Source: an uncultured Azospirillum sp. (GTDB taxonomy: Bacteria; Pseudomonadota; Alphaproteobacteria; Azospirillales; Azospirillaceae). From it: a stretch of 64,000 nucleotides of DNA. The position numbers and the translations under genes were made by a program. Shown here one piece after another: positions 9,007-17,078 of this stretch (the first letter of the stretch is position 1; every line of letters starts with the position of its first letter). Location: contig NZ_CAMLJP010000006.1 of the NCBI RefSeq assembly GCF_946480385.1, forward strand, positions 1 to 64,000, in the 5' to 3' direction. The notes beneath the pieces were generated by a model. The model was not told the DNA's origin and searched no databases. It saw only the letters and a program-made list of their open reading frames with translations.

Positions 9007-10578
9007 TCAGATCTCCCGCTTGCCCATCTGGTCGGCGATGTAGTCGGCCTGCCGGATCGCCAGCGCGACGATGGTCAGGGTCGGGTTCTCCGACCCGCCG
9101 CTGGTGAACTGGCTGCCGTCCGATACGAACAGGTTCCTGACGTCGTGCGCCTGTCCCCACTTGTTGAGGACGCCGTCGCGGGCGTTGGCGCTCATGCGGT
9201 TGGTGCCGAGATTGTGGGTGGAGGGATAGGGCGGGGTGTGGATGGTCCGCACCGCCCCCACCGCGTCATAGACCGCCGACCCGCGGCCGTAGGCATGGGT
9301 GCGCATGGCGATGTCGTTGGGGTGGTCGTCGAAATTGACGTTGGGAATGGGCAGGCCGAACTTGTCCTTGTCCGTCGCGTGCAAGGTGACGCGGTTGGTC
9401 TCGCGCGGCATGTCCTCCCCCACCAGCCACATTCCGGCCATATGGTCGTAGGCATCCAGCGCCGAACTGAAATCGCGGCCCCAGGCGCCGGGGTCGAGGA
9501 AGGCCGCCATGAAGGGCACGCCGAGCGACAGCGTTTCCATCTCGTAGCCGCCGACGAAGCCGCGGCGCGGGTCGAAGCGGGATTCGTCGCGGATGATCCC
9601 AGCCATGGTGGTGCCGCGATACATGTGGACCGGCTTGTCGAACAGCGCATAGACCGAGCCGGTCATGTGCCGCATGTAGTTGCGCCCGACCTGACCGGAA
9701 GAGTTCGCCAGCCCGTCCGGGAACATCGTCGATGCCGAGTTCAGCAGCAGGCGCGGGCTTTCGATGGAGTTGCCGGCGACCGCGACGATGCGGGCCTTCT
9801 GCCGGTGGATGGCGCCCGTGCTGTCGGCATAGAGCACGGCGTTGACCTTGCCCTTCGCGTCATGCTCGATCTTCAGCACCTGGGCGTCCGGCCGGACCTC
9901 CAGATTGCCGGTGGCCTCGCCCTTGGGGATCTCGGTGTAGAGGGTGGACCATTTCGCGCCGGATTTGCAGCCCTGGAAGCAGAAGCCGATCTGCTGGCAG
10001 GCGCCGCGGCCGTCGCGCGGCTTGCTGTTGATCGACATGTTGCCGGTGTGGAACTCGTTGTAGCCCAGCTTCTTGGCGCCGGCCGCCAGCACCTTGTAAT
10101 TGTTGTTGCCGGGCAGGCGCGGGATGCCGTTGGTGCCGGTCGTCCCCATCTTGTACTCGGCCTTGTCGTAATAGGGCTCCATCTCCGCCAGCGTCACCGG
10201 CCAGTCGAGCAGGTTGGCGCCCTCCACCTCGCCGTAGGTCGTGCGCGCCTTGAACTCGTGCTCCTGAAAGCGGAGCGAGGCGCCGGCCCAATGGATGGTG
10301 GAGCCGCCGACCGCCTTGACGATCCAGGCCGGCAGGTTGGGGAAGTCCTTCGCCACCCGCCAGCTGCCGGACGTGGTGCGCTTGTCCAGCCAGGAGATTT
10401 GCGAAAAGCTCTTCCATTCGTCATTCACGAAATCCTGGATTTCGTGACGCTTGCCGGCTTCCAGGCAGACGACCTTGATGCCCTTCTGGGCCAGTTCGTT
10501 CGACAGAGTGCCGCCGCCGGCACCCGATCCGATCACCACCACGACGCTGTCGTCGTCCATTGCGAATTTCGCGACCAT
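9007..10578 (-). CDS. GMC family FAD-dependent alcohol/sugar dehydrogenase, catalytic subunit
   Basis: A 523-residue flavoprotein with the FAD dinucleotide motif VVVIGSGAGGG near the N terminus. At the C terminus it has the GMC catalytic region: STHNLGTNRM with the active-site histidine, then SGGSENPTLTIVALA. It resembles the large subunit of gluconate 2-dehydrogenase and membrane-bound sugar/alcohol dehydrogenases, which pass electrons to a cytochrome c. It has no signal peptide, so it probably rides through the Tat system with the small subunit encoded just before it. A GGGGGAGGA site precedes ATG 10578. With the cytochrome c and glyoxalase-like genes it may oxidise the alcohol made by the monooxygenase; the substrate is inferred. 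Confidence 0.9.
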   Translation of the reverse strand: MVAKFAMDDDSVVVVIGSGAGGGTLSNELAQKGIKVVCLEAGKRHEIQDFVNDEWKSFSQISWLDKRTTSGSWRVAKDFPNLPAWIVKAVGGSTIHWAGASLRFQEHEFKARTTYGEVEGANLLDWPVTLAEMEPYYDKAEYKMGTTGTNGIPRLPGNNNYKVLAAGAKKLGYNEFHTGNMSINSKPRDGRGACQQIGFCFQGCKSGAKWSTLYTEIPKGEATGNLEVRPDAQVLKIEHDAKGKVNAVLYADSTGAIHRQKARIVAVAGNSIESPRLLLNSASTMFPDGLANSSGQVGRNYMRHMTGSVYALFDKPVHMYRGTTMAGIIRDESRFDPRRGFVGGYEMETLSLGVPFMAAFLDPGAWGRDFSSALDAYDHMAGMWLVGEDMPRETNRVTLHATDKDKFGLPIPNVNFDDHPNDIAMRTHAYGRGSAVYDAVGAVRTIHTPPYPSTHNLGTNRMSANARDGVLNKWGQAHDVRNLFVSDGSQFTSGGSENPTLTIVALAIRQADYIADQMGKREI

Positions 10579-10643
10579 GTCTCGGTCCTCCCCCATTTTT
10601 CGGGTATTCAGTGGGCGTTCATTCAGGCCGGCCGGTGGTGCCG

Positions 10644-11198
10644 TCAGGCGTCCTTGATCCAGTCGATGTCGTCGAAGCCGCGGTGGATGTAGCCGCCATA
10701 TTCGGCCGACGCCCCTTCGTAGCCGAGCTTCGCCCACACCTCCGGCTGGTTGTAGAGAGCGACCACCATGTCGCCGCGGACCTTGGCGAAGAAGGGCGTG
10801 GTCTCGATGGATTTCAGCACGGCGACGCGATCCTTCTCAGCCTTGATGGCGGCGTAGGGCGTGCCGTGCAGCTTGCGCGCGGCGGCATCGAGGACCACCG
10901 CGCCTTCGTTGAGCTGGCCGGCCACGGTGGCGTCCTTGGCCGCCGCCTGGTCCATCGAGGCCACCGCCGTCTCGTAATAGGCGTCGCTCAGCCGGTCGTG
11001 CGGATAGAGGTCTCGCACCATCACCAGCAGGGTCTTGGCGGCGTCGGGCTTGATGGCGGTCAGCGCCTCGGCCCAGGCCGGGGTCGCTCCGATCGACACC
11101 ATGCCGCCGGAAACCGCGCCGGCCGCCGCCACCGACGCGGCGGAGGTCTTCAGAAAATTGCGCCGGTTGAGCCGTGTCCGTTTGTCGAGAACGCGCAT
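10644..11198 (-). CDS. Gluconate 2-dehydrogenase subunit 3-like, Tat-exported small subunit
   Basis: A 184-residue protein that starts with a twin-arginine signal (RRNFLK at residues 12-17, then an Ala-rich hydrophobic stretch). The rest resembles the small subunit 3 of three-component FAD sugar/alcohol dehydrogenases, which carries the catalytic flavoprotein to the periplasm. YPHDRLSDAYYE matches the family's N-terminal core. AAGGAGAGG lies upstream of ATG 11198. It precedes the GMC gene by 65 bases on the same strand, the usual pairing. Together with the cytochrome c two genes earlier it supports a periplasmic dehydrogenase that feeds the respiratory chain. Confidence 0.85.
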   Translation of the reverse strand: MRVLDKRTRLNRRNFLKTSAASVAAAGAVSGGMVSIGATPAWAEALTAIKPDAAKTLLVMVRDLYPHDRLSDAYYETAVASMDQAAAKDATVAGQLNEGAVVLDAAARKLHGTPYAAIKAEKDRVAVLKSIETTPFFAKVRGDMVVALYNQPEVWAKLGYEGASAEYGGYIHRGFDDIDWIKDA

Positions 11199-11242
11199 GA
11201 TCGACCTCTCCTTCCCAGGTGGATTGTTTTTTCTGTCAAAGC

Positions 11243-11638
11243 TCAGCGGTAGCGGCCGTGGCGTTGCAGGACCTCGGTCTTGTAGCCGTCCGGATCGGTG
11301 ATGAAGAAAAAGCGGGCCAGCAGGATGCCGCCGGGGGCGAATTCCTTCACTGACGTCACCGGGAAACCCAGGGCCGACAGCCTTGCGTGTTCGCGCTCCA
11401 GATCGTCCACCGCCACCGCCATGTGGCCGTAGCCGTCGCCGTGGGTGTAGGGCGCGCTGCGGTCGTGGTTGACCGTCAGTTCCAGTTCCATGTCGTTTTC
11501 GGCGTTGCGCAGGTAGATCAGCGTGAAGCCGTCGAACGCCAGCCGCTCGGCCGGTTCAAGCCCGAAGGCCTTGGCGTAGAAGTCCAGCGACCGCTGTTCG
11601 TCGAGGACGCGCACCATCATGTGGATGATCTTGGCCAT
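11243..11638 (-). CDS. VOC family protein, glyoxalase I-like
   Basis: A 131-residue single vicinal-oxygen-chelate protein. It keeps the four metal-ligand positions of glyoxalase I: H6 in KIIHMMVRV, the glutamate in MELELT, the histidine in GYGHMAVAVDD, and the C-terminal glutamate in GYKTEVLQR. Glyoxalase I converts the methylglyoxal-glutathione adduct to lactoylglutathione. In this operon it could detoxify methylglyoxal formed from acetone or acetol, downstream products of propane oxidation. That link is inference, because VOC enzymes also include dioxygenases and resistance proteins. It lies between the cytochrome c and dehydrogenase genes. Confidence 0.85.
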   Translation of the reverse strand: MAKIIHMMVRVLDEQRSLDFYAKAFGLEPAERLAFDGFTLIYLRNAENDMELELTVNHDRSAPYTHGDGYGHMAVAVDDLEREHARLSALGFPVTSVKEFAPGGILLARFFFITDPDGYKTEVLQRHGRYR

Positions 11639-11686
11639 GATGCTTCTCGCGAAGTCGTTGCCCGAGATTGGTTTGAAGGGACGGCG

Positions 11687-12091
11687 CTACCCTTTGGCCT
11701 TGGCCTCCAGGAACTGGACGATGCTCTTGCGGATCGCATCGTCGTCCTGGCGGTAGTTCATGTAACTGCCGGGGATGAACTGGTTGGAGTTCGCCAGCCA
11801 GCGTTCCAGATGGCCGGCGTCCCAGGCGAAGCCGGCACTGCGGAGCGCATCCGAATATTCGAAGCCGTCGGCCGTCCCGGCCTTGCGGCCGATGACGCCG
11901 TAGAGCGGCGGCCCGGCGCGCGGCCCGTCGTCCTTCTTCACCGTGTGGCAGGTTCCGCATTGCTGTCGGAACAGCACCTCGCCATCCGCTGCCGCGGATT
12001 TCGGCGTGAAGGGCGAGAAGGGTATGGACAGAAGGAGCAGCAACATCACCCAGCGGTGCGGCGACATCCTCGCGTGCATCGCATGCCTCAT
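11687..12091 (-). CDS. Periplasmic monohaem cytochrome c
   Basis: A 134-residue class I cytochrome c with one haem site (CGTCH) and a later methionine in GSYMNY as likely axial ligand. The N terminus is a signal peptide (WVMLLLLLSIPF...AAA). ATG 12091 is chosen because AGGAGGA lies 10 bases upstream. This drops an upstream extension with no export signal. It is the first gene of the minus-strand operon, directly behind the -24/-12 promoter at 12163-12178. The likely role is electron acceptor for the GMC dehydrogenase. The usual partner of such enzymes is a tri-haem cytochrome, so a small monohaem one is a variation. Confidence 0.9.
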   Translation of the reverse strand: MRHAMHARMSPHRWVMLLLLLSIPFSPFTPKSAAADGEVLFRQQCGTCHTVKKDDGPRAGPPLYGVIGRKAGTADGFEYSDALRSAGFAWDAGHLERWLANSNQFIPGSYMNYRQDDDAIRKSIVQFLEAKAKG

Positions 12092-12162
12092 CGTTTGAAA
12101 ATCCTCCTGAAGCGGGGCGCCGGCACTTCGGACCAGCCGGAGCGGCGCCGTCGACTGGGTAC

Positions 12163-12178
12163 AGCAAGGGGCATGCCA
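12163..12178 (-). promoter_or_regulatory. Sigma54 (-24/-12) promoter for the cytochrome c-GMC operon
   Basis: On the minus strand the sequence reads TGGCATGCCCCTTGCT. This matches the sigma54 consensus TGGCAC-N5-TTGCW with the required ten bases between the GG and GC pairs. It differs in only two bases, both in the N5 spacer, from the plus-strand site at 12355-12370. Transcription would start near 12152, about 60 bases before the cytochrome c start codon. A sigma54 activator gene lies in the same island. Confidence 0.75.
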
Positions 12179-12243
12179 CGCCACGCAAAGCCGCTTTGGA
12201 CAAGCGTGTAAGCCGGTTTTGACCAATCTCTCCGGTGCCAACC

Positions 12244-12302
12244 GTCCCAACTGTTTCATTTTGGGACAACGCGGCGCGACAGATCGTCCCGTTATGAGAC
12301 AG
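12244..12302. promoter_or_regulatory. Putative upstream activator sites (inverted GTCCC/GGGAC repeats)
   Basis: GTCCCAA (12244-12250) and TTGGGAC (12261-12267) form a perfect 7-base inverted repeat with a 10-base spacer. A 17-base element CTGTTTCATTTTGGGAC (12251-12267, plus) recurs on the minus strand at 12286-12302 as CTGTCTCATAACGGGAC, with 13 of 17 bases the same. The elements lie about 50-105 bases from the -24 elements of both divergent promoters. That is the usual place for enhancer sites of sigma54 activators. The binding protein is probably the activator encoded at 18942-20990; this is inferred. Confidence 0.6.
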
Positions 12303-12354
12303 TGCGTCATGCGAACCTTCTTTAAAATCGGCGATCCCCAGCGTCCTGGGCTTT

Positions 12355-12370
12355 TGGCATGCCGGTTGCT
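12355..12370 (+). promoter_or_regulatory. Sigma54 (-24/-12) promoter for prmABCD
   Basis: TGGCATGCCGGTTGCT matches the sigma54 consensus TGGCAC-N5-TTGCW at all but the last base of the -24 box, with GG and GC ten bases apart. Transcription would start near 12381, about 200 bases before prmA. Propane/acetone monooxygenase operons of mycobacteria and other bacteria are associated with a sigma54-type activator, and one is encoded downstream here. Confidence 0.78.
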
Positions 12371-12579
12371 TCATGGGGTCGGCGATGCGGCTGCCCAGGT
12401 TCGGCGGCCGTAACGGCCTGAAACCGGCGGACTGTTGCCGCCGTGCTGCCGAAAAGGCCGGTCCGGCCGACTTCGCCCTTCAGACTGCCGAGGTCCCTTC
12501 GCCCGGCATCTGCGGCCGACCCGATTCTTCAGGCCCCGACCATCGGAACACCATCATCAAAATCATGGGGAGAGACGAC

Positions 12580-14244
12580 ATGCCGGATGGATTGACGCTG
12601 AACAAGATCACCAGCCAGAAAGGCATCGGCATCACCGAGGCTGCGCGCCGCGTCGCCGATCTCGGCTGGACGCCGTCCTACGTCAAGGAGGCGATGGCCT
12701 TCCCGACCGACTACAAGATCTCCAAGGCGCCGCGCGACCCGATGAAGCAGGTCCTGCGCTCCTACTTCCCGATGCAGGAGGAGAAGGACAACCGCGTCTA
12801 TGGCGCGCTGGACGCGGCGCTGCGCGGCGACATGTTCCGCAATGTGGAGCCGCGCTGGATCGAATGGATGAAGCTGTTCCTGGCGATCATCCCCTTCCCG
12901 GAAATCTCGGCGGCGCGGTCGATGGCGACGCTGGGCCAGCTGGCGCCGGGCGACGACCTGCGCACCGGCTTCACCATGCAGATGATCGACGAGTTCCGGC
13001 ACTCGACGATCCAGATGAATCTCAAGAAATGGTACATGGAGAACTACATCGACCCGGCCGGCTTCGACATCACCGAGAAGGCGTTCGGCAAATGCTACGC
13101 CACCACCATCGGCCGGCAGTTCGGTGAGGCCTTCCTGACCGGCGACGCCATCACCGCGTCGAACATCTATTTGCAGGTCGTGGCGGAGACTGCCTTCACC
13201 AACACACTGTTCGTCGCCATGCCGTCGGAAGCGGCGCGCAACGGCGACTATGCCCTGCCCACCGTCTTCCTGTCGGTGCAGAGCGACGAATCCCGCCACA
13301 TCGGCAACGGCCATTCCATGCTGATGTCGGTGCTGAAGGAACCGGACAACCACATGCTGCTGGAACGCGACATCCGCTATTCCTTCTGGCAGAATCACAT
13401 GATCGTCGATGCCGCCATCGGCACGATCATCGAATACGGCACCAAGCACCGCGACAAGAACAAGGAATCCTACGCCGAGCTGTGGCACCGCTGGATCTTC
13501 GAGGATTACTACCGCACCTACATGCTGCCGCTGGAGAAGTACGGCATCAAAATCCACCACGACGACGTTCACGAGGCCTTCGACAGCATCGTCAAGAAGA
13601 ACTACGTCCACAAGATCGCGCAGTTCTTCTCCGCCGGCTGGTGGGCCAATTTCTGGCGCATCGAGGCGATGACCGAACGCGATTTCGAATGGTTCGAGAG
13701 CAAGTATCCGGGCTGGTACGACGAGTTCGGCGTCTGGTGGGAAAACTACGCCAAGCTCAGCAAGCCCGGCAGCGTGCCGATCACCTTCGCCGACACCGGC
13801 TACGTCTATCCGCATCGCTGCTGGTCCAGCCTGGTGCCCTGCGTCATCCGCGAGGATTTCCAGGTCGATGAGGTGGACGGCGAGCTTTACACCTACGCCT
13901 CCGAGGTCGACCGCTGGACCCACAAGGAGGCGTTCGCCGCCGAATACCAGGGCCGTCCGACCCCGGCGATGGGCCGCTTCTCCGGCCGGCGCCAGTGGGA
14001 GGAGGTCTATGACGGCTGGGACCTCGCCGACGCCATCCAGGACATGGGCTTCGTCCGCCCCGACGGGAAGACGCTGGTTGCCCAGCCGCACCTGTCCTTC
14101 GAGGAGAAGGACATGTGGACGCTGGACCATGTGCGCGGCCACACCATCCGCAGCCCGCTGCTGGCGCTCCGCGAAATGACGCCGCAACAGCGTCAGGCGC
14201 ATGTCGAGGACTACCGCAAGGGATTCAAGATCCGCCGGGTCTGA
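12580..14244 (+). CDS. prmA: Propane-type soluble diiron monooxygenase, hydroxylase large (alpha) subunit
   Basis: A 554-residue hydroxylase subunit that holds the diiron centre. The six iron ligands are seen as E108, E138, H141 (DEFRH), E203, E237 and H240 (DESRH). Their spacing equals that of methane monooxygenase hydroxylase (E114, E144, H147, E209, E243, H246) shifted by six. Overall sequence and gene order alpha-reductase-beta-coupling protein fit the group 5 PrmA/MimA enzymes. These oxidise propane to 2-propanol and, in some bacteria, acetone or phenol. The start ATG 12580 follows GGGGAGAG. A sigma54 promoter lies about 210 bases upstream. The true substrate in this organism is not proven by sequence. 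Confidence 0.95.
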   Translation: MPDGLTLNKITSQKGIGITEAARRVADLGWTPSYVKEAMAFPTDYKISKAPRDPMKQVLRSYFPMQEEKDNRVYGALDAALRGDMFRNVEPRWIEWMKLFLAIIPFPEISAARSMATLGQLAPGDDLRTGFTMQMIDEFRHSTIQMNLKKWYMENYIDPAGFDITEKAFGKCYATTIGRQFGEAFLTGDAITASNIYLQVVAETAFTNTLFVAMPSEAARNGDYALPTVFLSVQSDESRHIGNGHSMLMSVLKEPDNHMLLERDIRYSFWQNHMIVDAAIGTIIEYGTKHRDKNKESYAELWHRWIFEDYYRTYMLPLEKYGIKIHHDDVHEAFDSIVKKNYVHKIAQFFSAGWWANFWRIEAMTERDFEWFESKYPGWYDEFGVWWENYAKLSKPGSVPITFADTGYVYPHRCWSSLVPCVIREDFQVDEVDGELYTYASEVDRWTHKEAFAAEYQGRPTPAMGRFSGRRQWEEVYDGWDLADAIQDMGFVRPDGKTLVAQPHLSFEEKDMWTLDHVRGHTIRSPLLALREMTPQQRQAHVEDYRKGFKIRRV

Positions 14245-14361
14245 CCCCCCGTCCATTCACTCAGGCCCGCCTCCCTTTCCGGCCCCCTTTCCGGCTGGAG
14301 AGGGGGAACGGGAGCCCCTGCGGAAATCGCTGGCGGACATCACCGCGGAGATCGACAGACC

Positions 14362-15420
14362 ATGACCGCACAAGCGCTGCACAACAGTCAGGCCGTCCAC
14401 ACGGTGCGGCTGGAGCCGGTCGGCATCGAAATGGAGGTCGCGGAGGGGGAAACCATCCTCGACGCGGCCTTCCGCCAGGGCGTCTCGCTGATGCATGGCT
14501 GCAAGGAGGGGCAGTGCTCCGCCTGCAAATGCCTGCTGATCGACGGCGACGTGGAGATGCTGAAATACTCCACCTTCGCGCTCTCCGATCCGGAGCGCGA
14601 CAGCAACCATATCCTGCTCTGCCGTTCGCTGGCTTACAGCGACGTGGCGGTGGAACTGCTGAACTATGACGAGGATCTGCTGTCCCGCTCCATCCCGGTG
14701 AAGGACTTCAATGCCCGGCTGGCGGCGGTGGAGCCGCTGACCCACGACATCGTCGCCATCGCGCTGGACCTCGACCAGCCGATGAAGTTCTGGGCCGGGC
14801 AATATGCCGACATCACGCTGCCCGGCATCGGCCTCACCCGCTCCTTCTCGATGGGCAACCCGCCGGCCGACGGCAACCGGCTGGAGTTCATCATCAAGAA
14901 ATATCCGGATGGCGCCTTTTCCCGCCAGTTGGACGGCGGCCTGTCGGTCGGCGACCGGGTAAGCATCCGCGGTCCCTACGGCACCTGTTTCCGCCGCGAG
15001 GGGCGGGAGGGGCCGATGATCCTGGTCGGCGGCGGGTCGGGCATGGCGCCGCTGCTGTCGATCCTGCGCGATCAGGCCGCCAGCGGCGAAACGCGGCCGG
15101 TGCGCTTCTTCTACGGCGCCCGCAGCCGCCGGGACCTGTTCCACCTCGATCAGTTCGAGGAGTTCGCCCGCAGCCTGCCGGACTTCGCCTTCATCCCCGC
15201 CCTGTCCCATGCGGAGGAAGGCGACGGCTGGACCGGCGAGACCGGCTTCATCCACGAGGTGCTGCGCCGGCACCTGTCCGAGATGACAGACGCGGAGGAG
15301 GCCGACGTCTTCTCCTGCGGGCCGCCGCCGATGATCGACGCGGTGCTGCCGGTCCTGCAGATGGCCGGCATCGATTCCGCGCGCGTCTATTTCGACAAAT
15401 TCACCCCCGCCACCCGCTGA
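14362..15420 (+). CDS. prmB: Propane-type monooxygenase, NADH-dependent reductase
   Basis: A 352-residue electron-transfer protein. Its N-terminal [2Fe-2S] ferredoxin domain has C47-x4-C52-x2-C55 and a distant C87. A ferredoxin-NADP reductase-type FAD/NAD module follows, with RSFSMGN for FAD binding, GGGSGMAPLLSILRD for NADH binding and a CGPPPMID C-terminal motif. It takes electrons from NADH and passes them to the diiron hydroxylase. It follows prmA after a 117-base spacer that holds a repeated TTTCCGGC sequence, and precedes prmC. Domain order is normal for PrmB/MimB/MmoC proteins. Confidence 0.95.
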   Translation: MTAQALHNSQAVHTVRLEPVGIEMEVAEGETILDAAFRQGVSLMHGCKEGQCSACKCLLIDGDVEMLKYSTFALSDPERDSNHILLCRSLAYSDVAVELLNYDEDLLSRSIPVKDFNARLAAVEPLTHDIVAIALDLDQPMKFWAGQYADITLPGIGLTRSFSMGNPPADGNRLEFIIKKYPDGAFSRQLDGGLSVGDRVSIRGPYGTCFRREGREGPMILVGGGSGMAPLLSILRDQAASGETRPVRFFYGARSRRDLFHLDQFEEFARSLPDFAFIPALSHAEEGDGWTGETGFIHEVLRRHLSEMTDAEEADVFSCGPPPMIDAVLPVLQMAGIDSARVYFDKFTPATR

Positions 15421-15452
15421 GCCGGGATTTCGCAAATACGGGAGGAAAGACG

Positions 15453-16598
15453 ATGACCATGCAGGAAGCCGAAACCAAATCCGCCGCCGCCGGGGCCAAG
15501 GCCTTTCCCGGTTCCGACAGCCGCCGTTACAATTACTTCGAGCCGAAGGGCCGCAAGGCGACCCATTACGAGGACGTGACGGTCGACGTCCAGCCCGATC
15601 CGGAGCGCTATCTGCTCCAGAACTGGATCATCTCCTTCGGCGACGGCACGCCCACATATTCCAAGGACTGGACCGCGCTGAAATGCACGGACTGGCATGG
15701 CTTCCGCGCGCCGGACCAGGAATGGGAACGCACCCATTACCAGCGCCAGTCCACCATCGTCGGCATGATCCAGAATGTGGTGGAGAACGCACGCCGCGCC
15801 GGGGCGCCCCAGCGCTTCGACAAGGCCTGGGTCGCCGTGCTGCAGAACCATGTCGGCGCCTTCAAGCATGCCGAATATGGGCTGGGAACCGCGCTGATGC
15901 GGGCGCAGCGCTACGGCTACACCCAGATGGTCAACAACGCCATCCTGACCAACGCCTCCTACAAGCTGCGCTTCGCCCAGGACCTGACGCTCTATCTGGC
16001 CGAGGTCGGCAGCGACATCGGCAGCTTCGATCTGGACGCCGGCAAGGCGCACTGGCTGGACGACCCGATCTGGCAGCCCTGCCGCGAGGCGGTCGAGCAT
16101 ATCCGCGCCGCCACCGACTTCCTGGAGCAGTATTTCGCCGTCAATCTCGTCTTCGAACCGCTGGTCGGCGAGCTGTTCCGCAGCGGCTTCGTCATGCAGG
16201 TCGCCGCGGCGCAGAACGACTTCTCCACCCCGTCGGTCATCTCGGCGGCCGAAGCCGATTATGAGCGGAACCTCGCCAACGCGGTGGAGCTGTTCGCCCT
16301 GCTGCTGCGCGACCCGGCGCATGGCGAGGACAACCGGATCATGCTGCAGAGCTGGTTCGCCCATCACGGCGGGCTGGCGGTGAAGGCGGCGTTGCAGTTG
16401 CAGCCGCTGTGGTCGCTGCCGCGGGTCAAGGTGGCGAGCTTCACGGAGGCGTTCGCGCGCGCGCGCGACCGCGTCGCCGCCATCGGGCGCGAGATCGGCA
16501 TTGACGCCGACCTGCCGGCCCTGCCGCCGGTCGAGGTCGGGCAGGTCGCAACTCCGGCTGCCGCTACGGCTGCCGTCACCGACGCCGCGGCCGAGTGA
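15453..16598 (+). CDS. prmC: Propane-type monooxygenase, hydroxylase small (beta) subunit
   Basis: A 381-residue protein of the ferritin-like fold without iron ligands, matching the beta subunit of diiron hydroxylases. Typical sequence includes SRRYNYFEPKGRKATHYEDVT near the N terminus and LQNHVGAFKHAEYGLGTA in the core. It pairs with the alpha subunit to form the (alpha-beta)2 hydroxylase. The ribosome-binding site is GGAGGAAAG, and ATG 15453 starts MTMQEAE. The last 20 or so residues are Ala-rich and probably disordered. Confidence 0.94.
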   Translation: MTMQEAETKSAAAGAKAFPGSDSRRYNYFEPKGRKATHYEDVTVDVQPDPERYLLQNWIISFGDGTPTYSKDWTALKCTDWHGFRAPDQEWERTHYQRQSTIVGMIQNVVENARRAGAPQRFDKAWVAVLQNHVGAFKHAEYGLGTALMRAQRYGYTQMVNNAILTNASYKLRFAQDLTLYLAEVGSDIGSFDLDAGKAHWLDDPIWQPCREAVEHIRAATDFLEQYFAVNLVFEPLVGELFRSGFVMQVAAAQNDFSTPSVISAAEADYERNLANAVELFALLLRDPAHGEDNRIMLQSWFAHHGGLAVKAALQLQPLWSLPRVKVASFTEAFARARDRVAAIGREIGIDADLPALPPVEVGQVATPAAATAAVTDAAAE

Positions 16599-16634
16599 TC
16601 CTTCCCGCATCTCCGCCACAAGAGGACGAAAACC

Positions 16635-16991
16635 ATGAGCGTCACCACCGTGCAGCAGCTTTTCAAGCCGCTGAAGGATATCACCCAGGACGGCACCATC
16701 TCCCACCAGTGCGGCGTGACGATGAACGACAGCGTCGAGGCGCGCTGCATCGCCGAGGTGATGGAAAGCAAGCCCAGCATCACCGTCACCTATCTGCCGG
16801 CGATGATCCGCATCGACGGCGAGGGCAAGATCGAGTTCAAGATGAGCGAGATCGGCGAAGCTCTCGGTCGCGAGATGACCCCGCACATCTTCGAGATCTC
16901 CACCTCCACCCACTATGGCCGCATGGTCATGATCGACGAGGACACCGTCGTTCTCTTCGGCAACATGGATGACGCGCTCGCCTACGAGTGA
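16635..16991 (+). CDS. prmD: Propane-type monooxygenase, coupling (effector) protein
   Basis: A 118-residue cofactorless regulatory protein of the MmoB/DmpM family. This protein binds the hydroxylase and tunes access of substrate and oxygen to the diiron site. It includes the ARCIAEVMESKP and FEISTSTHYGRMVMIDE segments typical of PrmD/MimD. AGAGGA precedes ATG 16635. It completes the four-component enzyme. A hairpin with a T run directly follows its stop, so the chaperonin gene downstream is probably expressed at a reduced level. Confidence 0.93.
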   Translation: MSVTTVQQLFKPLKDITQDGTISHQCGVTMNDSVEARCIAEVMESKPSITVTYLPAMIRIDGEGKIEFKMSEIGEALGREMTPHIFEISTSTHYGRMVMIDEDTVVLFGNMDDALAYE

Positions 16992-16999
16992 CCTCGGGA

Positions 17000-17041
17000 A
17001 GGCGGGGTCCGCATCAGGTCCAGCGGGCTCCGCCTCTTTTT
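17000..17041 (+). terminator. Intrinsic terminator or attenuator between prmD and the chaperonin gene
   Basis: An 11-pair stem (17000-17010 with 17025-17035, two G-U pairs, 14-base loop) is followed by TTTTT at 17037-17041. It begins nine bases after the prmD stop and ends 38 bases before the chaperonin start. It may partly stop transcription so that the chaperonin is made in smaller amounts than the oxygenase subunits. Confidence 0.7.
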
Positions 17042-17078
17042 CAAATCCGCAAAATCAAGAATGGGAGGGACAGACGCC

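Larger units (their letters stand above)
12092..12579. promoter_or_regulatory. Divergent intergenic control region of the monooxygenase island
   Basis: The 488-base gap between the cytochrome c operon (minus) and prmA (plus) holds no gene. It contains a -24/-12 promoter facing each way and, between them, repeated GTCCC/GGGAC half-sites. Each of these is listed separately. The plus-strand leader from the predicted start near 12381 to prmA at 12580 is about 200 bases; no further structure was recognised there. A GGGGAGAG ribosome-binding site sits at 12567-12574. Confidence 0.7.
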
